13,433 nucleotides of DNA from JAZQNF01 sp045641505. Its GTDB lineage: Bacteria; Bacillota; Clostridia; Lachnospirales; Bianqueaceae. The translations under genes and the position numbers were made by a program. Location: assembly GCA_045641505.1 (NCBI GenBank), contig JAZUHB010000109.1, positions 1 to 13,433 of the forward strand. Direction: 5' to 3'. Shown here piece after piece: positions 7,565-13,433 of the stretch. Below the pieces are notes generated by a model. It had not been told where the DNA came from. It worked only from the letters and a program-made list of their open reading frames with translations, and ran no database searches. Position 1 is the first letter of the stretch; each line of letters starts with the position of its first letter.

Positions 7565-9058
7565 TCAGAGCAGCGCGAGTCCCTGCCGGATCAGCGCCAG
7601 CAGCGGCTCGGCGGCGATGCCGAAGCCGAGGTTCAGCAGCATGAAGACGACGGCGCTGACGAAATAGGCGCCCCGGCCCTCATAGGAGACCCGCTCGGCG
7701 GGGCGGTCGTCCTCCGGCCGGTAGATGCGGAGCACCGTCCGGGCGAAATAGAAGGCGTTCAGCACGGTGCTCACCGCCAGGGCAATCAGGCAGGCGACGG
7801 CGCGGAAGGTACCGACGCCCGAGAACGCTGCCTCGGCGAACAGGTACTTCGTGACGAAGCCCATCGTGAGCGGAATGCCGATCATGCTGAAGGCGCCCAG
7901 CGCGAAGGCCGCGCCCGCGGGGCGGTCCCGGTGAGCCGAGTTCTTCAGGTCGCGGTAGTAGAAGCCGCCGGAGGCATCCGCCAGCTGGGCGGCGGAAAGG
8001 AACAGCATGGGCTTGGTAAAGGCATGGGCGAGGATCTGGAAGACCGCGGCCGTAAGCCCCGCTTCCGGCGACAGGCCGATGCCCATGAAGATATAGCCGA
8101 TCTGGGCCGCGGAGGAATAGGCGATCATACGGCTCGCCTGCTTCTCCTTCATGGCGCTGACGCTGCCGACGATCATGCCGGCGATGCCGAGCACGAAAAC
8201 CACGTCATCGAGGCCCGAGGCGTAGAACAGCTCCGTGCCGAACACGTCGAAGATCAGCTTGATGAAGAGCACGACGTAGCCCTTGCTGACGATACCCGAA
8301 AGGACCGCCGACGAGGACGGCGTGCTGAAGCCGTAGGTATCCGGCATCCACAGATGGAAGGGGCAGAGGCCGCTCTTCACGGAGAGGCCCAGCGTCATCA
8401 GGCAGACCGCCGTCACGAGCGGCGCCCGGTACTCGCCGCTCTCCCACAGGGCCGCGACCGCCTCGCGAAGCTCCGGCATCAGAAGATGCCCGGTGATGCC
8501 GTAGAGGAAGATCACGCCCAGGAGGAACAGGCCGGAGCCGATCAGGCTGAAGATCATGTAGCGGACCGAGGCCAGGGTGGTGCGGCCCAGTTCACGGATC
8601 ATCAGCAGCCCGCAGGCCGCGATCGTGGAGATCTCCACGAAGACATAGCCGGTGAACAGGTCGTTGGTGTAGCAGAGCGCGCAGAGCGCCGCGAGCTCGA
8701 GGTCCAGGAAAACATAGTAATAGCGGCGCTTGCCCAGGTGGAGATCCCGCTCCAGCTGGGTCTTTCCGCCCAGAACGCTCAGGAAGAGCACGAGCGAGAA
8801 GACGCAGGCGAACAGCGGCTCCAGCAGGCCGAAGCGGAGCTCGTTGCCCCAGGGATGGGGGTAGTGTCCCATCATGTACTCGGTCACCGTGCCGGTCCGC
8901 AGGCCGTACCAGAGGACCAGGCCGTTCAGCACCGCCGCGGCGGCCGAAACCGAGAGCGTCAGCGCGCGGGCGGCGCGGCCCCGAAGGACCGCCGTCACCG
9001 CCGAGGAAAGCAGCAGCAGGATGATCGTAAACAGCGGGAAATTGACGAAGAACTCCAT
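7565..9058 (-). CDS. mrpD: MrpD/MbhH-like (NuoN-like) proton-conducting antiporter subunit
   Basis: A 497-residue membrane protein, the first of the four large antiporter-like subunits. It lies directly after mrpC, exactly where mrpD/mbhH stands in Mrp and Mbh operons. The start MEFFVNFPLF is supported by GGAGGTGA just upstream; a longer in-frame start would add 23 Arg-rich residues inside mrpC and is unlikely. Key residues are Glu142 (YVFVEIST), Lys228 (LSVKSGL), His235, Lys259 (IVSKG), His345 and Lys349 (LAHAFTK), and Lys404 (FVTKY). The TM7-TM8 loop reads WMPDTYGFSTPSSSA, like the LPDxY/TPDxY forms of MrpD and NuoN, and differs from the HPVAPAPASA of two sister subunits. It is separated from mrpC by only 4 bases, so the two are probably translationally coupled. 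Position and motif agree with MrpD; the symbol is by analogy. Confidence 0.85.
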   Translation of the reverse strand: MEFFVNFPLFTIILLLLSSAVTAVLRGRAARALTLSVSAAAAVLNGLVLWYGLRTGTVTEYMMGHYPHPWGNELRFGLLEPLFACVFSLVLFLSVLGGKTQLERDLHLGKRRYYYVFLDLELAALCALCYTNDLFTGYVFVEISTIAACGLLMIRELGRTTLASVRYMIFSLIGSGLFLLGVIFLYGITGHLLMPELREAVAALWESGEYRAPLVTAVCLMTLGLSVKSGLCPFHLWMPDTYGFSTPSSSAVLSGIVSKGYVVLFIKLIFDVFGTELFYASGLDDVVFVLGIAGMIVGSVSAMKEKQASRMIAYSSAAQIGYIFMGIGLSPEAGLTAAVFQILAHAFTKPMLFLSAAQLADASGGFYYRDLKNSAHRDRPAGAAFALGAFSMIGIPLTMGFVTKYLFAEAAFSGVGTFRAVACLIALAVSTVLNAFYFARTVLRIYRPEDDRPAERVSYEGRGAYFVSAVVFMLLNLGFGIAAEPLLALIRQGLALL

Positions 9059-9062
9059 GGGC

Positions 9063-9464
9063 TCACCTCCCCTCCGCCGAGCCGCGGCGGGCTTCGTGCT
9101 CCTCGAGCGCCATCGCGTAGATCTCATCCACGTTCAGACTGTGATAGCGCTTGTAGAGCCGGATGGTGAGGGAAAGCATCAGGGCGGTCACGGAGACCGA
9201 GACCACGATGCCGGTGAGCACGAGACCCGCGGGCAGCGGATTCACGTAGAGCGAGGGGTCGGTCTCGCCGCCCGAAATGATCGGCGAAAGCGCCCCGCGG
9301 ATATAGCCGAAGGAGGTCAGCAGCAGATACGAGGCCGTATCCATGATGTTGAGGCCGATGATCTTCTTCACAAGGTTCCGGTTGAGCAGCAGCGTGCAGA
9401 AGCCGAGTGCGAAGAGCACGACCGCCGCCAGGGGGATCCGGGCGTTCCAAAGCACGTTCCACAT
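9063..9464 (-). CDS. mrpC: Mrp antiporter subunit C (NuoK-like)
   Basis: A 133-residue membrane protein with three predicted helices, homologous to MrpC/MnhC, MbhG and complex I NuoK. Typical features are LVKKIIGLNIMDTA (residues 31-44) after the first helix and NPLPAGLVLTGIVVSVSVTA (75-94) leading into the third. The usual DPLPQALVLT form has Asn for Asp and Gly for Gln here. In the complex it forms part of the lateral interface that carries the ion path between the small subunits and the antiporter subunits. The C-terminal 30 residues are hydrophilic and acidic. It starts one base after the stop of the MbhE-MrpB fusion and ends 4 bases before mrpD. Confidence 0.92.
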   Translation of the reverse strand: MWNVLWNARIPLAAVVLFALGFCTLLLNRNLVKKIIGLNIMDTASYLLLTSFGYIRGALSPIISGGETDPSLYVNPLPAGLVLTGIVVSVSVTALMLSLTIRLYKRYHSLNVDEIYAMALEEHEARRGSAEGR

Positions 9465-9465
9465 A

Positions 9466-10365
9466 TCAGATCTTCCCCCTTTTGAACACGGAATAGATGC
9501 CGTAGACGGTGCAGGCGACCACGAGGCCGACGGCGCAGTTGAGCGGCAGGATCAGGCCGGCGGAAAAGATCCGGCCGGGCGTGCCCGCAGCGATATGGCT
9601 GTCGAGGCCGTTCGCGCCGCAGAAGAAGCTGTAGCACTTCGCCAGGCTGTAGAAGCCCAGGGCGCAGAGGGTGATCACCGGGAAGCTCCGGGCGTTCAGC
9701 AGCTTGCCGAGCGGCTCGAAGCCGAAGGCCAGGGCGTAAAGGATCAGGCCCGCGCCGATGACGGCGCCTCCGGAGAAGCCGCCGCCGGGGCCGAGATGGC
9801 CGTTCAGGATGATATAGCAGCCGAAGAGGATGACGGGCGGCACCAGGATGCGCGCCGTCGTCTGAAGGAGCGGGTCGGCCGAAAGCTTCCGCTCGGCGTC
9901 ACGGAGCTCCCCGCCGGCGCCCGGCTCGTCCTCGCCCGCGAGCAGCATCACCAGCACCGCGGTCAGAGCGCAGTAGAGCACGTGGGACTCGCCCAGGGTA
10001 TCGAAGGCGCGGTAGTCGAGGATCACGCCGGCGACGATGTTCACCGCGCCGGTCTCCTCCATGCCCTTTCCGATATAGCGCTCGGTCACCTCATTGTTGG
10101 TGGGGCTTTCCGCCGCGCCGAAGGCCGGGAAATCGAGCACGCTCACCGCGAGGAACGCGGTCATGACCAGCAACAGCAGCACCGCGGACGCGTTGTAACG
10201 ACGGTCGAAGCGGACGGCTCTCCGCTCGAGCCGGGCCCGGTCCACGTCGGCCGTGACCGTCCCCGCGGGGGCCGGCTCTTCCCGCCTCTTCGTGGGCTTC
10301 GCGGTCTCGGCGCAGAGGTCGAAGCCGCCCTGATCCCACTGGCGGAACCATTCCTTAAAGCTCAT
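9466..10365 (-). CDS. mrpB: Fusion of MbhE-like (MrpA C-terminal) domain and MrpB/MnhB subunit
   Basis: A 299-residue protein joining two parts that are separate in the archaeal hydrogenases. Residues 1-58 are a charged, Pro/Arg-rich cytosolic lead with no family I recognise. Residues 60-145 hold two helices around NNEVTERYIGKGMEETGA and VNIVAGVILDYRAFDTLGE, the signature of the MbhE-like C-terminal domain of MrpA. Residues 164-295 are an MrpB/MnhB domain with its diagnostic GHLGPGGGFSGG (189-200) and four helices. It probably helps build the core cation path of the antiporter. The start has AGGAGG five bases upstream and overlaps the MbhD-like gene by 11 bases. MrpB alone is usually near 140 residues, so the length supports a true fusion. 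There is no frameshift: the reading frame is open throughout. Confidence 0.88.
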   Translation of the reverse strand: MSFKEWFRQWDQGGFDLCAETAKPTKRREEPAPAGTVTADVDRARLERRAVRFDRRYNASAVLLLLVMTAFLAVSVLDFPAFGAAESPTNNEVTERYIGKGMEETGAVNIVAGVILDYRAFDTLGESHVLYCALTAVLVMLLAGEDEPGAGGELRDAERKLSADPLLQTTARILVPPVILFGCYIILNGHLGPGGGFSGGAVIGAGLILYALAFGFEPLGKLLNARSFPVITLCALGFYSLAKCYSFFCGANGLDSHIAAGTPGRIFSAGLILPLNCAVGLVVACTVYGIYSVFKRGKI

Positions 10366-10660
10366 GGGCGCCTCCTTCCTCCGGGGCGGAGGTCTCCGCG
10401 GAGGCCTGCTCCGCCTCGTGCTCCCGCTTCAGATCGCGGAGCTTGCGGAGAGTGACGAGCAGCAGGATGCCGGATACGCCGGCGCCCACGGCCGCCTCGG
10501 TGACGGCCAGATCCGGCGCCCGAAGCAGCGCCCAGATCACGCTCATGATCAGGCTGTAGGCGGTAAAGATGACCGCCGTGACCAGCAGATTTTTCGAAAG
10601 ACAGGCGGCGATGCCGCAGACGAGCAGAAGAAGCAGCAGAAGGAGCTCAAACCAGTCCAT
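10355..10660 (-). CDS. MbhD-like subunit (DUF4040; MrpA C-terminal segment)
   Basis: A 101-residue membrane protein with three short predicted helices (about 4-20, 24-45, 52-70) and a hydrophilic acidic tail (76-101). The motif APDLAVTEAAVGAG (48-61), with Glu55 in the membrane, is characteristic of the MbhD/DUF4040 segment that in MrpA is fused behind the antiporter domain. It is expected to sit next to MrpB and MrpC in the cation-translocating core. The start has GAGGAGG six bases upstream and overlaps mrpG by 14 bases; its end overlaps the MbhE-MrpB fusion by 11. A free-standing MbhD-like gene is the Mbh arrangement rather than the classical bacterial mrpA one. Confidence 0.88.
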   Translation of the reverse strand: MDWFELLLLLLLLVCGIAACLSKNLLVTAVIFTAYSLIMSVIWALLRAPDLAVTEAAVGAGVSGILLLVTLRKLRDLKREHEAEQASAETSAPEEGGAHEL

Positions 10661-10991
10661 CGGTGTCCTCCTCTTCCGGCACCCGAAGATGATCGGGCGC
10701 CGTCTCGTCGGTATTGAGCTCGAGCCGGCTCAGCATGTGGGAGGCCAGGGGGCTGCCCAGCCAGAGGGCCGCGAGGACGAGCGCGAGCTTCCAGAGATAG
10801 GAAAACTCCCAGCCGGCCACCGCCGCGCCCGAAAGAATCAGGAGGCTTGCGAGGCTGTCCAGGATGGCCGCGCAGTGCATGCGGTTCATCACGAAGCGAA
10901 AACGGAAAACGCCGGCCACGGCGCAGACCGAAGCACAGACCCCGGCGAGGAGCAGGAAGGCGGCAGCGCCGAAGCGGATCCACTCAGTCAT
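10647..10991 (-). CDS. mrpG: Mrp antiporter subunit G
   Basis: A 114-residue membrane protein of the MnhG/MbhC family with three helices (about 5-29, 41-60, 66-85). The signature NRMHCAAILDSLASLLIL (36-53) and the later PLASHMLSR (81-89) match MrpG. The chosen start MTEWIRFGAA has GAGGAGG six bases upstream. An earlier in-frame ATG at 11063 would add 24 mostly Arg/Lys/Ser residues inside mrpF and is rejected. The start overlaps the end of mrpF by 8 bases and the end overlaps the MbhD-like gene by 14. The last 20 residues are acidic. MrpG is a small subunit at the base of the antiporter complex; its individual role is not well defined. Confidence 0.92.
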   Translation of the reverse strand: MTEWIRFGAAAFLLLAGVCASVCAVAGVFRFRFVMNRMHCAAILDSLASLLILSGAAVAGWEFSYLWKLALVLAALWLGSPLASHMLSRLELNTDETAPDHLRVPEEEDTDGLV

Positions 10992-11325
10992 GCTTTTCCT
11001 CCTCTCCGGACTCCTCCGCGGAGTCCTCCTTTTTCGCGAAAATGCCCTTCCCGGTCTTTTCACCGGCGATATAGAGGATCGCGAGCACCGCCACCGAGAG
11101 GAAGCTGATCCCCGCGTAGATGACGGCCGCGTCCAGCAGCCAGCTTTCCTTCAGAAGGACGGACAGGAGCGCCAGCATCAGGATCGTCAGCGTTCCCGTC
11201 ATATTGATGCCCAGGATCCGGTCGGCAAGCCGCGGTCCGCGGATCGCCCGGATGAGCGCGAAAAGCATCATGATGCCGAGACAGAACAGCGCCGCGAGAA
11301 GCAGCAGATTCCAGGGAGCGTTCAT
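10984..11325 (-). CDS. mrpF: Mrp antiporter subunit F
   Basis: A 113-residue membrane protein with three helices (about 7-27, 42-58, 66-87), homologous to MrpF/MbhB. The loop IRGPRLADRILGINMTG (28-44) carries the conserved GP-x-x-x-DR motif, with Asp35, and DAAVIY (65-70) marks the third helix. The tail from about 89 is long and highly charged (Lys, then Glu-rich) compared with the usual length near 90 residues. The start overlaps the mrpE stop as ATGA, with GGAGGAGG four bases upstream, a classic coupled pair. Confidence 0.92.
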   Translation of the reverse strand: MNAPWNLLLLAALFCLGIMMLFALIRAIRGPRLADRILGINMTGTLTILMLALLSVLLKESWLLDAAVIYAGISFLSVAVLAILYIAGEKTGKGIFAKKEDSAEESGEEEKHD

Positions 11326-11786
11326 ACGGCCTCCTCCATTCTGCGCAGGAGCCGCGCGATTGCGCCGTTCTCGACGCCCTCGATCATCGAAGGAGCCATG
11401 GCATGGACCGTGAGACGCCCCTCCTCCGCGCGCACCGTGACGGTGCCGGGAGTCAGGGTGATGGAGTTCGCGAGCAGGAAGCGGCCGAAGCCGGTGGAAA
11501 GCCCGCTTTCGACCAGGTACAGGGCGGGATCGGCCTCGACGCGCTTATCGAGAATCAGGCGGATCATCCCGAAGGAGGACCGGATCACCGCGCCCAGCAG
11601 CAGCACGAAATAGGCCGCCAGAAAGGGCAGCCTCTTCCAGCACCTCCACTCCGCCGCGGGCGTATAGCCGAACAGCGCGAAGAAGAGCAGGCCGAGCAGC
11701 GCCGTAAGACCCGCTCCCACCGCCAGGATCTCCGGCGTCACGGCCCCGCAGAGCACGAGCCAGAGCCCGAAAAGCAGCACGTACAT
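11322..11786 (-). CDS. mrpE: Mrp antiporter subunit E
   Basis: A 154-residue protein of the MrpE/MnhE/MbhA family, close to the usual length. Two hydrophobic stretches span residues 3-40, and another (54-70) precedes a cytosolic domain with the diagnostic ANSITLTPGTVTV (106-118). It is the first gene of the ten-gene antiporter operon. The start has GGGAGG seven bases upstream, only about 15 bases after the U-run of a terminator-like hairpin, and no promoter is visible in the spacer. mrpE first, followed by mrpF and mrpG, is the Mbh-type order (MbhA-B-C). Classical bacterial mrp operons place EFG last. Confidence 0.93.
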   Translation of the reverse strand: MYVLLFGLWLVLCGAVTPEILAVGAGLTALLGLLFFALFGYTPAAEWRCWKRLPFLAAYFVLLLGAVIRSSFGMIRLILDKRVEADPALYLVESGLSTGFGRFLLANSITLTPGTVTVRAEEGRLTVHAMAPSMIEGVENGAIARLLRRMEEAV

Positions 11787-11800
11787 CTTTATGCCTCCCG

Positions 11801-11845
11801 AAAAGAAAAATTCCTTCCACGGGCATGATTCTTCCCGCGGAAGGA
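11801..11845 (-). terminator. Strong intrinsic terminator or attenuator between mgtC and mrpE
   Basis: On the minus strand TCCTTCCGCGGG pairs with CCCGTGGAAGGA (12 bp with one G-U) around a 10-base loop, followed directly by ATTTTTCTTTT. It starts 17 bases after the mgtC stop codon, so it should end the mgtC message. Its U-run lies only 14 bases before the mrpE start and almost touches that gene's ribosome binding site. It may therefore also control transcription into the antiporter operon. Confidence 0.85.
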
Positions 11846-11861
11846 TTCGATCGTCCGTCGA

Positions 11862-12593
11862 TCAGCCCATCACCACGAAGCTGAGGAGCTTCAGTTCGCC
11901 CTGCTCCTTCAGGAAGAGGCGGACCTTTTCCGCGGTCAGCGGACAGCGGGTCTTCAGCGTAAGGGTGTAGTTCACGAAGCCGCCGTCCAGATACCTGATC
12001 GTGCTGTCCAGCACGTTCATCTTCTTTTCCTTCGCGGTATCCAGCAGGGTCTGGTGCAGCTTTTCGTCTCCCTTCACGGTGAAGGAAAGCTTGTAGGTGA
12101 TCATCGCGTCCGCGCCGAAGACGAATTTGTGGGTAAAGTACTGAAGCAGGCAGATCGCCAGCGTCGAGAAGAAGCCAACGATGTACATGCCGCAGCCCAT
12201 CGCCAGGCCGATACCCGCGGTGGCCCAGATGCCGGCCGCCGTGGTGAGGCCCTTGATGGTGTTGCCGTTGCGGAAGATGATGCCCGCGCCCAGGAAGCTG
12301 ACGCCGGTCACGACGCCGGCCGCGATACGGGCCGCATCCGCGCCGCGGGTGCTCGCGAGCACCGTGCTGTCCGCGATGGTGAGATCCACGAAGCCGTACT
12401 TGGAAACGATCATCATCAGGGCCGAGGCCGCGCAGACGATGATGTGCGTCCGGAAGCCCGCCTCCTTCATGCGGAGGCTGCGCTCGAGACCGATGGCCGC
12501 GCCGCAGGCGCCCGCCGCGACGATGCGCAGGAAGAACTCGGCATACTGCACCCAGCTAAACTGGCGGAACATATACTCGGCTAAAGTACCCAT
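11862..12593 (-). CDS. mgtC: MgtC/SapB-family membrane protein
   Basis: A 243-residue inner-membrane protein of the MgtC family, linked in other bacteria to growth at low Mg2+, acid tolerance, membrane-potential control and, in pathogens, survival in host cells. The N-terminal membrane domain (about 15-155) carries IGLERSLRMKEAGFRTH (34-50), followed by a helix of small residues. ARIAAGVVTGVSFLGAGII (88-106) and IKGLTTAAGIWATAGIGLAMG (113-133) are the conserved core. Residues 163-243 form a soluble ACT-like C-terminal domain, as in full-length MgtC. The start has AGAGGA four bases upstream. The gene has its own promoter and a long structured leader and ends in a strong terminator. The next operon encodes a cation/proton antiporter, which fits a shared role in ion balance. 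A transport function for MgtC is not established. Confidence 0.92.
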   Translation of the reverse strand: MGTLAEYMFRQFSWVQYAEFFLRIVAAGACGAAIGLERSLRMKEAGFRTHIIVCAASALMMIVSKYGFVDLTIADSTVLASTRGADAARIAAGVVTGVSFLGAGIIFRNGNTIKGLTTAAGIWATAGIGLAMGCGMYIVGFFSTLAICLLQYFTHKFVFGADAMITYKLSFTVKGDEKLHQTLLDTAKEKKMNVLDSTIRYLDGGFVNYTLTLKTRCPLTAEKVRLFLKEQGELKLLSFVVMG

Positions 12594-12691
12594 ATTATCC
12601 TCTCTTTCCGGCGTTTCCCTGCCGAATGGGTTTCATCGGCGGGATCCGCCGAAGCTTTGCATGCCGGCTCGATCCGCCGGCAAGGGAATGG
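12594..12691 (-). promoter_or_regulatory. Structured 5' leader of mgtC (possible RNA regulatory element)
   Basis: The predicted untranslated leader is about 98 bases. It can form a perfect 7-bp hairpin TCGGCGG-ATC-CCGCCGA (12636-12652), a 6-bp hairpin GCCGGC with a 7-base loop (12663-12681), and a long-range stem pairing 12679-12688 with 12615-12623 (TTCCCTtGCC / GGCAGGGAA, one bulge). The long-range stem shares GGC (12679-12681) with the second hairpin, so the two partly exclude each other. A 9-base direct repeat, CGGCGGATC on the transcribed strand, occurs at 12643-12651 and 12671-12679. I do not recognise the M-box or another known riboswitch consensus. mgtC leaders in enterobacteria are regulatory, which makes a role plausible but unproven. 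Confidence 0.4.
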
Positions 12692-12697
12692 ACATTT

Positions 12698-12725
12698 ATC
12701 ATACCACTTTCCGGGCCTTTTTCAA
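12698..12725 (-). promoter_or_regulatory. Extended -10 promoter of mgtC
   Basis: On the minus strand TTGAAA (12720-12725, 5/6) and TATGAT (12698-12703, 5/6) are 16 bases apart, and TGG precedes the -10 as an extended -10 element. Transcription would start near 12691. The -35 box lies inside a 7-bp inverted repeat (12713-12730) with a GAAA loop, which might mark a binding site or be incidental. The promoter lies just downstream of the pfkB-type gene, so mgtC can be transcribed independently of it. Confidence 0.7.
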
Positions 12726-12766
12726 AGCCCTTTTCCGCGGTCAATTGTTACGGTTTTGAAAACGTT

Positions 12767-13433
12767 TCAGCCCATCACTTCTTCGGCGAAGCGGAGCACG
12801 TCGTCGCGGCTGCCGGTGAAGGGGCCTGGCGTCTCCATTTTCAGGGAAACCAGGGCGGCCGCGAAATCGAGGCTCTCCTGGATGCCCTTGGTGAGGCGCT
12901 CGTTGATGTAGCCGGCGAAGGTGGTGTCGCCGCGGCCGGTGCGGCCGGAGAGGTTCCGCGGCCGGAGCGGCGCCCGGTAGATCTCCTTGCCGTCGCAGAC
13001 GATCACCTCGGTGTTGTGGGTGATCATGACCTCCTGCGCGCCCCATTCGCACATGAGCCGCGCGGCCGCCTCGCGGTCGGTGAGACCGGTCAGCATCTCG
13101 GCCTCGGCGGCGTCGGTCTTGAAGAAGCGGATCAGGGGGAGATACTCCCTCTTATCAGGCCAGTCGTAGAGCTTGAGGGTCTTGTCCGGCTCCACCGCCC
13201 GCAGCATGCACTGGACGTCCAGGGCCACATCGCCCCGGGCGGCGCAGGCGCGGATCATCTCGCCGGGGATGTCTCCGGTGACGAGTCCGGCCAGGTGGTA
13301 GATCCGGCTGGCTTCCTCGGGAAGGTCTTCCGCCGTGTAGGGGTCGATGGACAGGGGGCTGCGCTGCAGCCTCCGCTCCCGGTCCGGGGTGAAGTAGGTG
13401 TTCTCCATGACGGTGCTGTGTTCCGAGAAACGG
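12767..13433 (-). CDS. PfkB-family carbohydrate kinase (partial, N-terminus beyond window)
   Basis: C-terminal part of a ribokinase/PfkB-family sugar or nucleoside kinase, which phosphorylates its substrate with ATP in the cytosol. The frame is open through the window edge: eight codons (RFSEHSTV) precede the ATG at 13408. That ATG is therefore probably an internal Met, and the N-terminal substrate-binding region is missing. Visible landmarks, counted from that Met, are the FFKTDAAEAEMLTG segment (95-108), which resembles the N-x-x-E region, and PfkB signature 2 SGRTGRGDTTFAGY (154-167) with catalytic Asp161. The signature has GRGD instead of the commoner GAGD. METPGPF (191-197) follows near the C-terminus. 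The substrate cannot be told. The stop is 173 bases before mgtC, with a separate promoter in between, so a functional link to mgtC is not implied. Confidence 0.85.
   Translation of the reverse strand, partial: RFSEHSTVMENTYFTPDRERRLQRSPLSIDPYTAEDLPEEASRIYHLAGLVTGDIPGEMIRACAARGDVALDVQCMLRAVEPDKTLKLYDWPDKREYLPLIRFFKTDAAEAEMLTGLTDREAAARLMCEWGAQEVMITHNTEVIVCDGKEIYRAPLRPRNLSGRTGRGDTTFAGYINERLTKGIQESLDFAAALVSLKMETPGPFTGSRDDVLRFAEEVMG

Noticed and set aside
2366..9058. Respiratory complex I or formate-hydrogenlyase operon
   Set aside because: No NuoB/C/D/I/H-like, hydrogenase or flavin/iron-sulfur subunit is present, while mrpE, F, G, B and C are. The antiporter-like genes therefore belong to an Mrp/Mbh-type membrane complex.
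9059..9127. Longer N-terminus for the MrpD-like subunit (start at 9127)
   Set aside because: The added 23 residues are Arg-rich, overlap mrpC and have no good ribosome binding site; the ATG at 9058 does.
12713..12730. 7-bp hairpin with GAAA loop as a terminator for the pfkB-type gene
   Set aside because: On the minus strand no U-run follows, and it holds the -35 box of mgtC. On the plus strand TTTT follows, but there is no plus-strand gene to terminate.
12757..12769. TGAAAACGTTTCA, resembling a catabolite-repression (cre) or LacI-type site
   Set aside because: It is one base short of the cre consensus, only partly palindromic, and overlaps the stop codon of the pfkB-type gene upstream of the mgtC promoter. 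It is not convincing beside the perfect palindrome at 2296-2307.

Overview
The window comes from a GC-rich bacterial genome. Every gene I can support lies on the minus strand, so transcription runs from high to low coordinates. Nearly every start is preceded by a strong AGGAGG-type ribosome binding site, and the genes are packed into overlapping operons. Together with an Mbh/Mrp-type gene order, this suggests an anaerobic, high-GC Gram-positive lineage (Bacillota/Clostridia-like). That placement is inference; no rRNA or other taxonomic marker is present.

Layout in the direction of transcription. (1) 13433-12767: the C-terminal part of a PfkB-family sugar kinase, cut by the window edge. (2) 12725-11862: an mgtC gene with its own extended -10 promoter, a roughly 100-nt foldable 5' leader and a strong intrinsic terminator. 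(3) 11786-2366: a ten-gene operon for a multisubunit cation/proton antiporter of the Mrp/Mbh type. Its order is mrpE, mrpF, mrpG, an MbhD-like gene, an MbhE-MrpB fusion, mrpC, then four consecutive NuoL/M/N-type antiporter-like subunits of 497, 485, 491 and 739 residues. (4) 2351-1: a separate operon with a good sigma-A-type promoter and a perfect LacI/GalR-type palindrome just downstream of it, encoding a HAD-family hydrolase and then a fused two-domain ABC permease of the iron/sugar-phosphate (AfuB/FbpB) type that runs off the left edge.

The most interesting object is the central operon. The first seven genes follow the order of the membrane arm of archaeal membrane-bound hydrogenases (MbhA-H) and of Mrp antiporters. 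In the place where an Mbh would have its hydrogenase module, this operon carries three more ion-translocating subunits. No NADH, ferredoxin, quinone-module or hydrogenase gene is present, and the operon appears closed at its downstream end. Each of the four large subunits keeps the expected TM5 Glu, TM7 Lys, TM8 Lys and TM12 Lys. The last one has a C-terminal extension of about 200 residues ending in a membrane helix, reminiscent of the lateral helix of NuoL. The natural reading is an enlarged, electrogenic Na+(cation)/H+ antiporter with four candidate ion channels, where classical Mrp has two.

The spacer between mgtC and mrpE holds a strong terminator ending only 14 nt before the mrpE start, and I see no promoter there. 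The antiporter operon may therefore depend on readthrough from the mgtC promoter or on a promoter hidden inside mgtC. No spacer longer than 300 bases lacks a gene. I saw no tRNA, rRNA, CRISPR array, insertion sequence or transposase.
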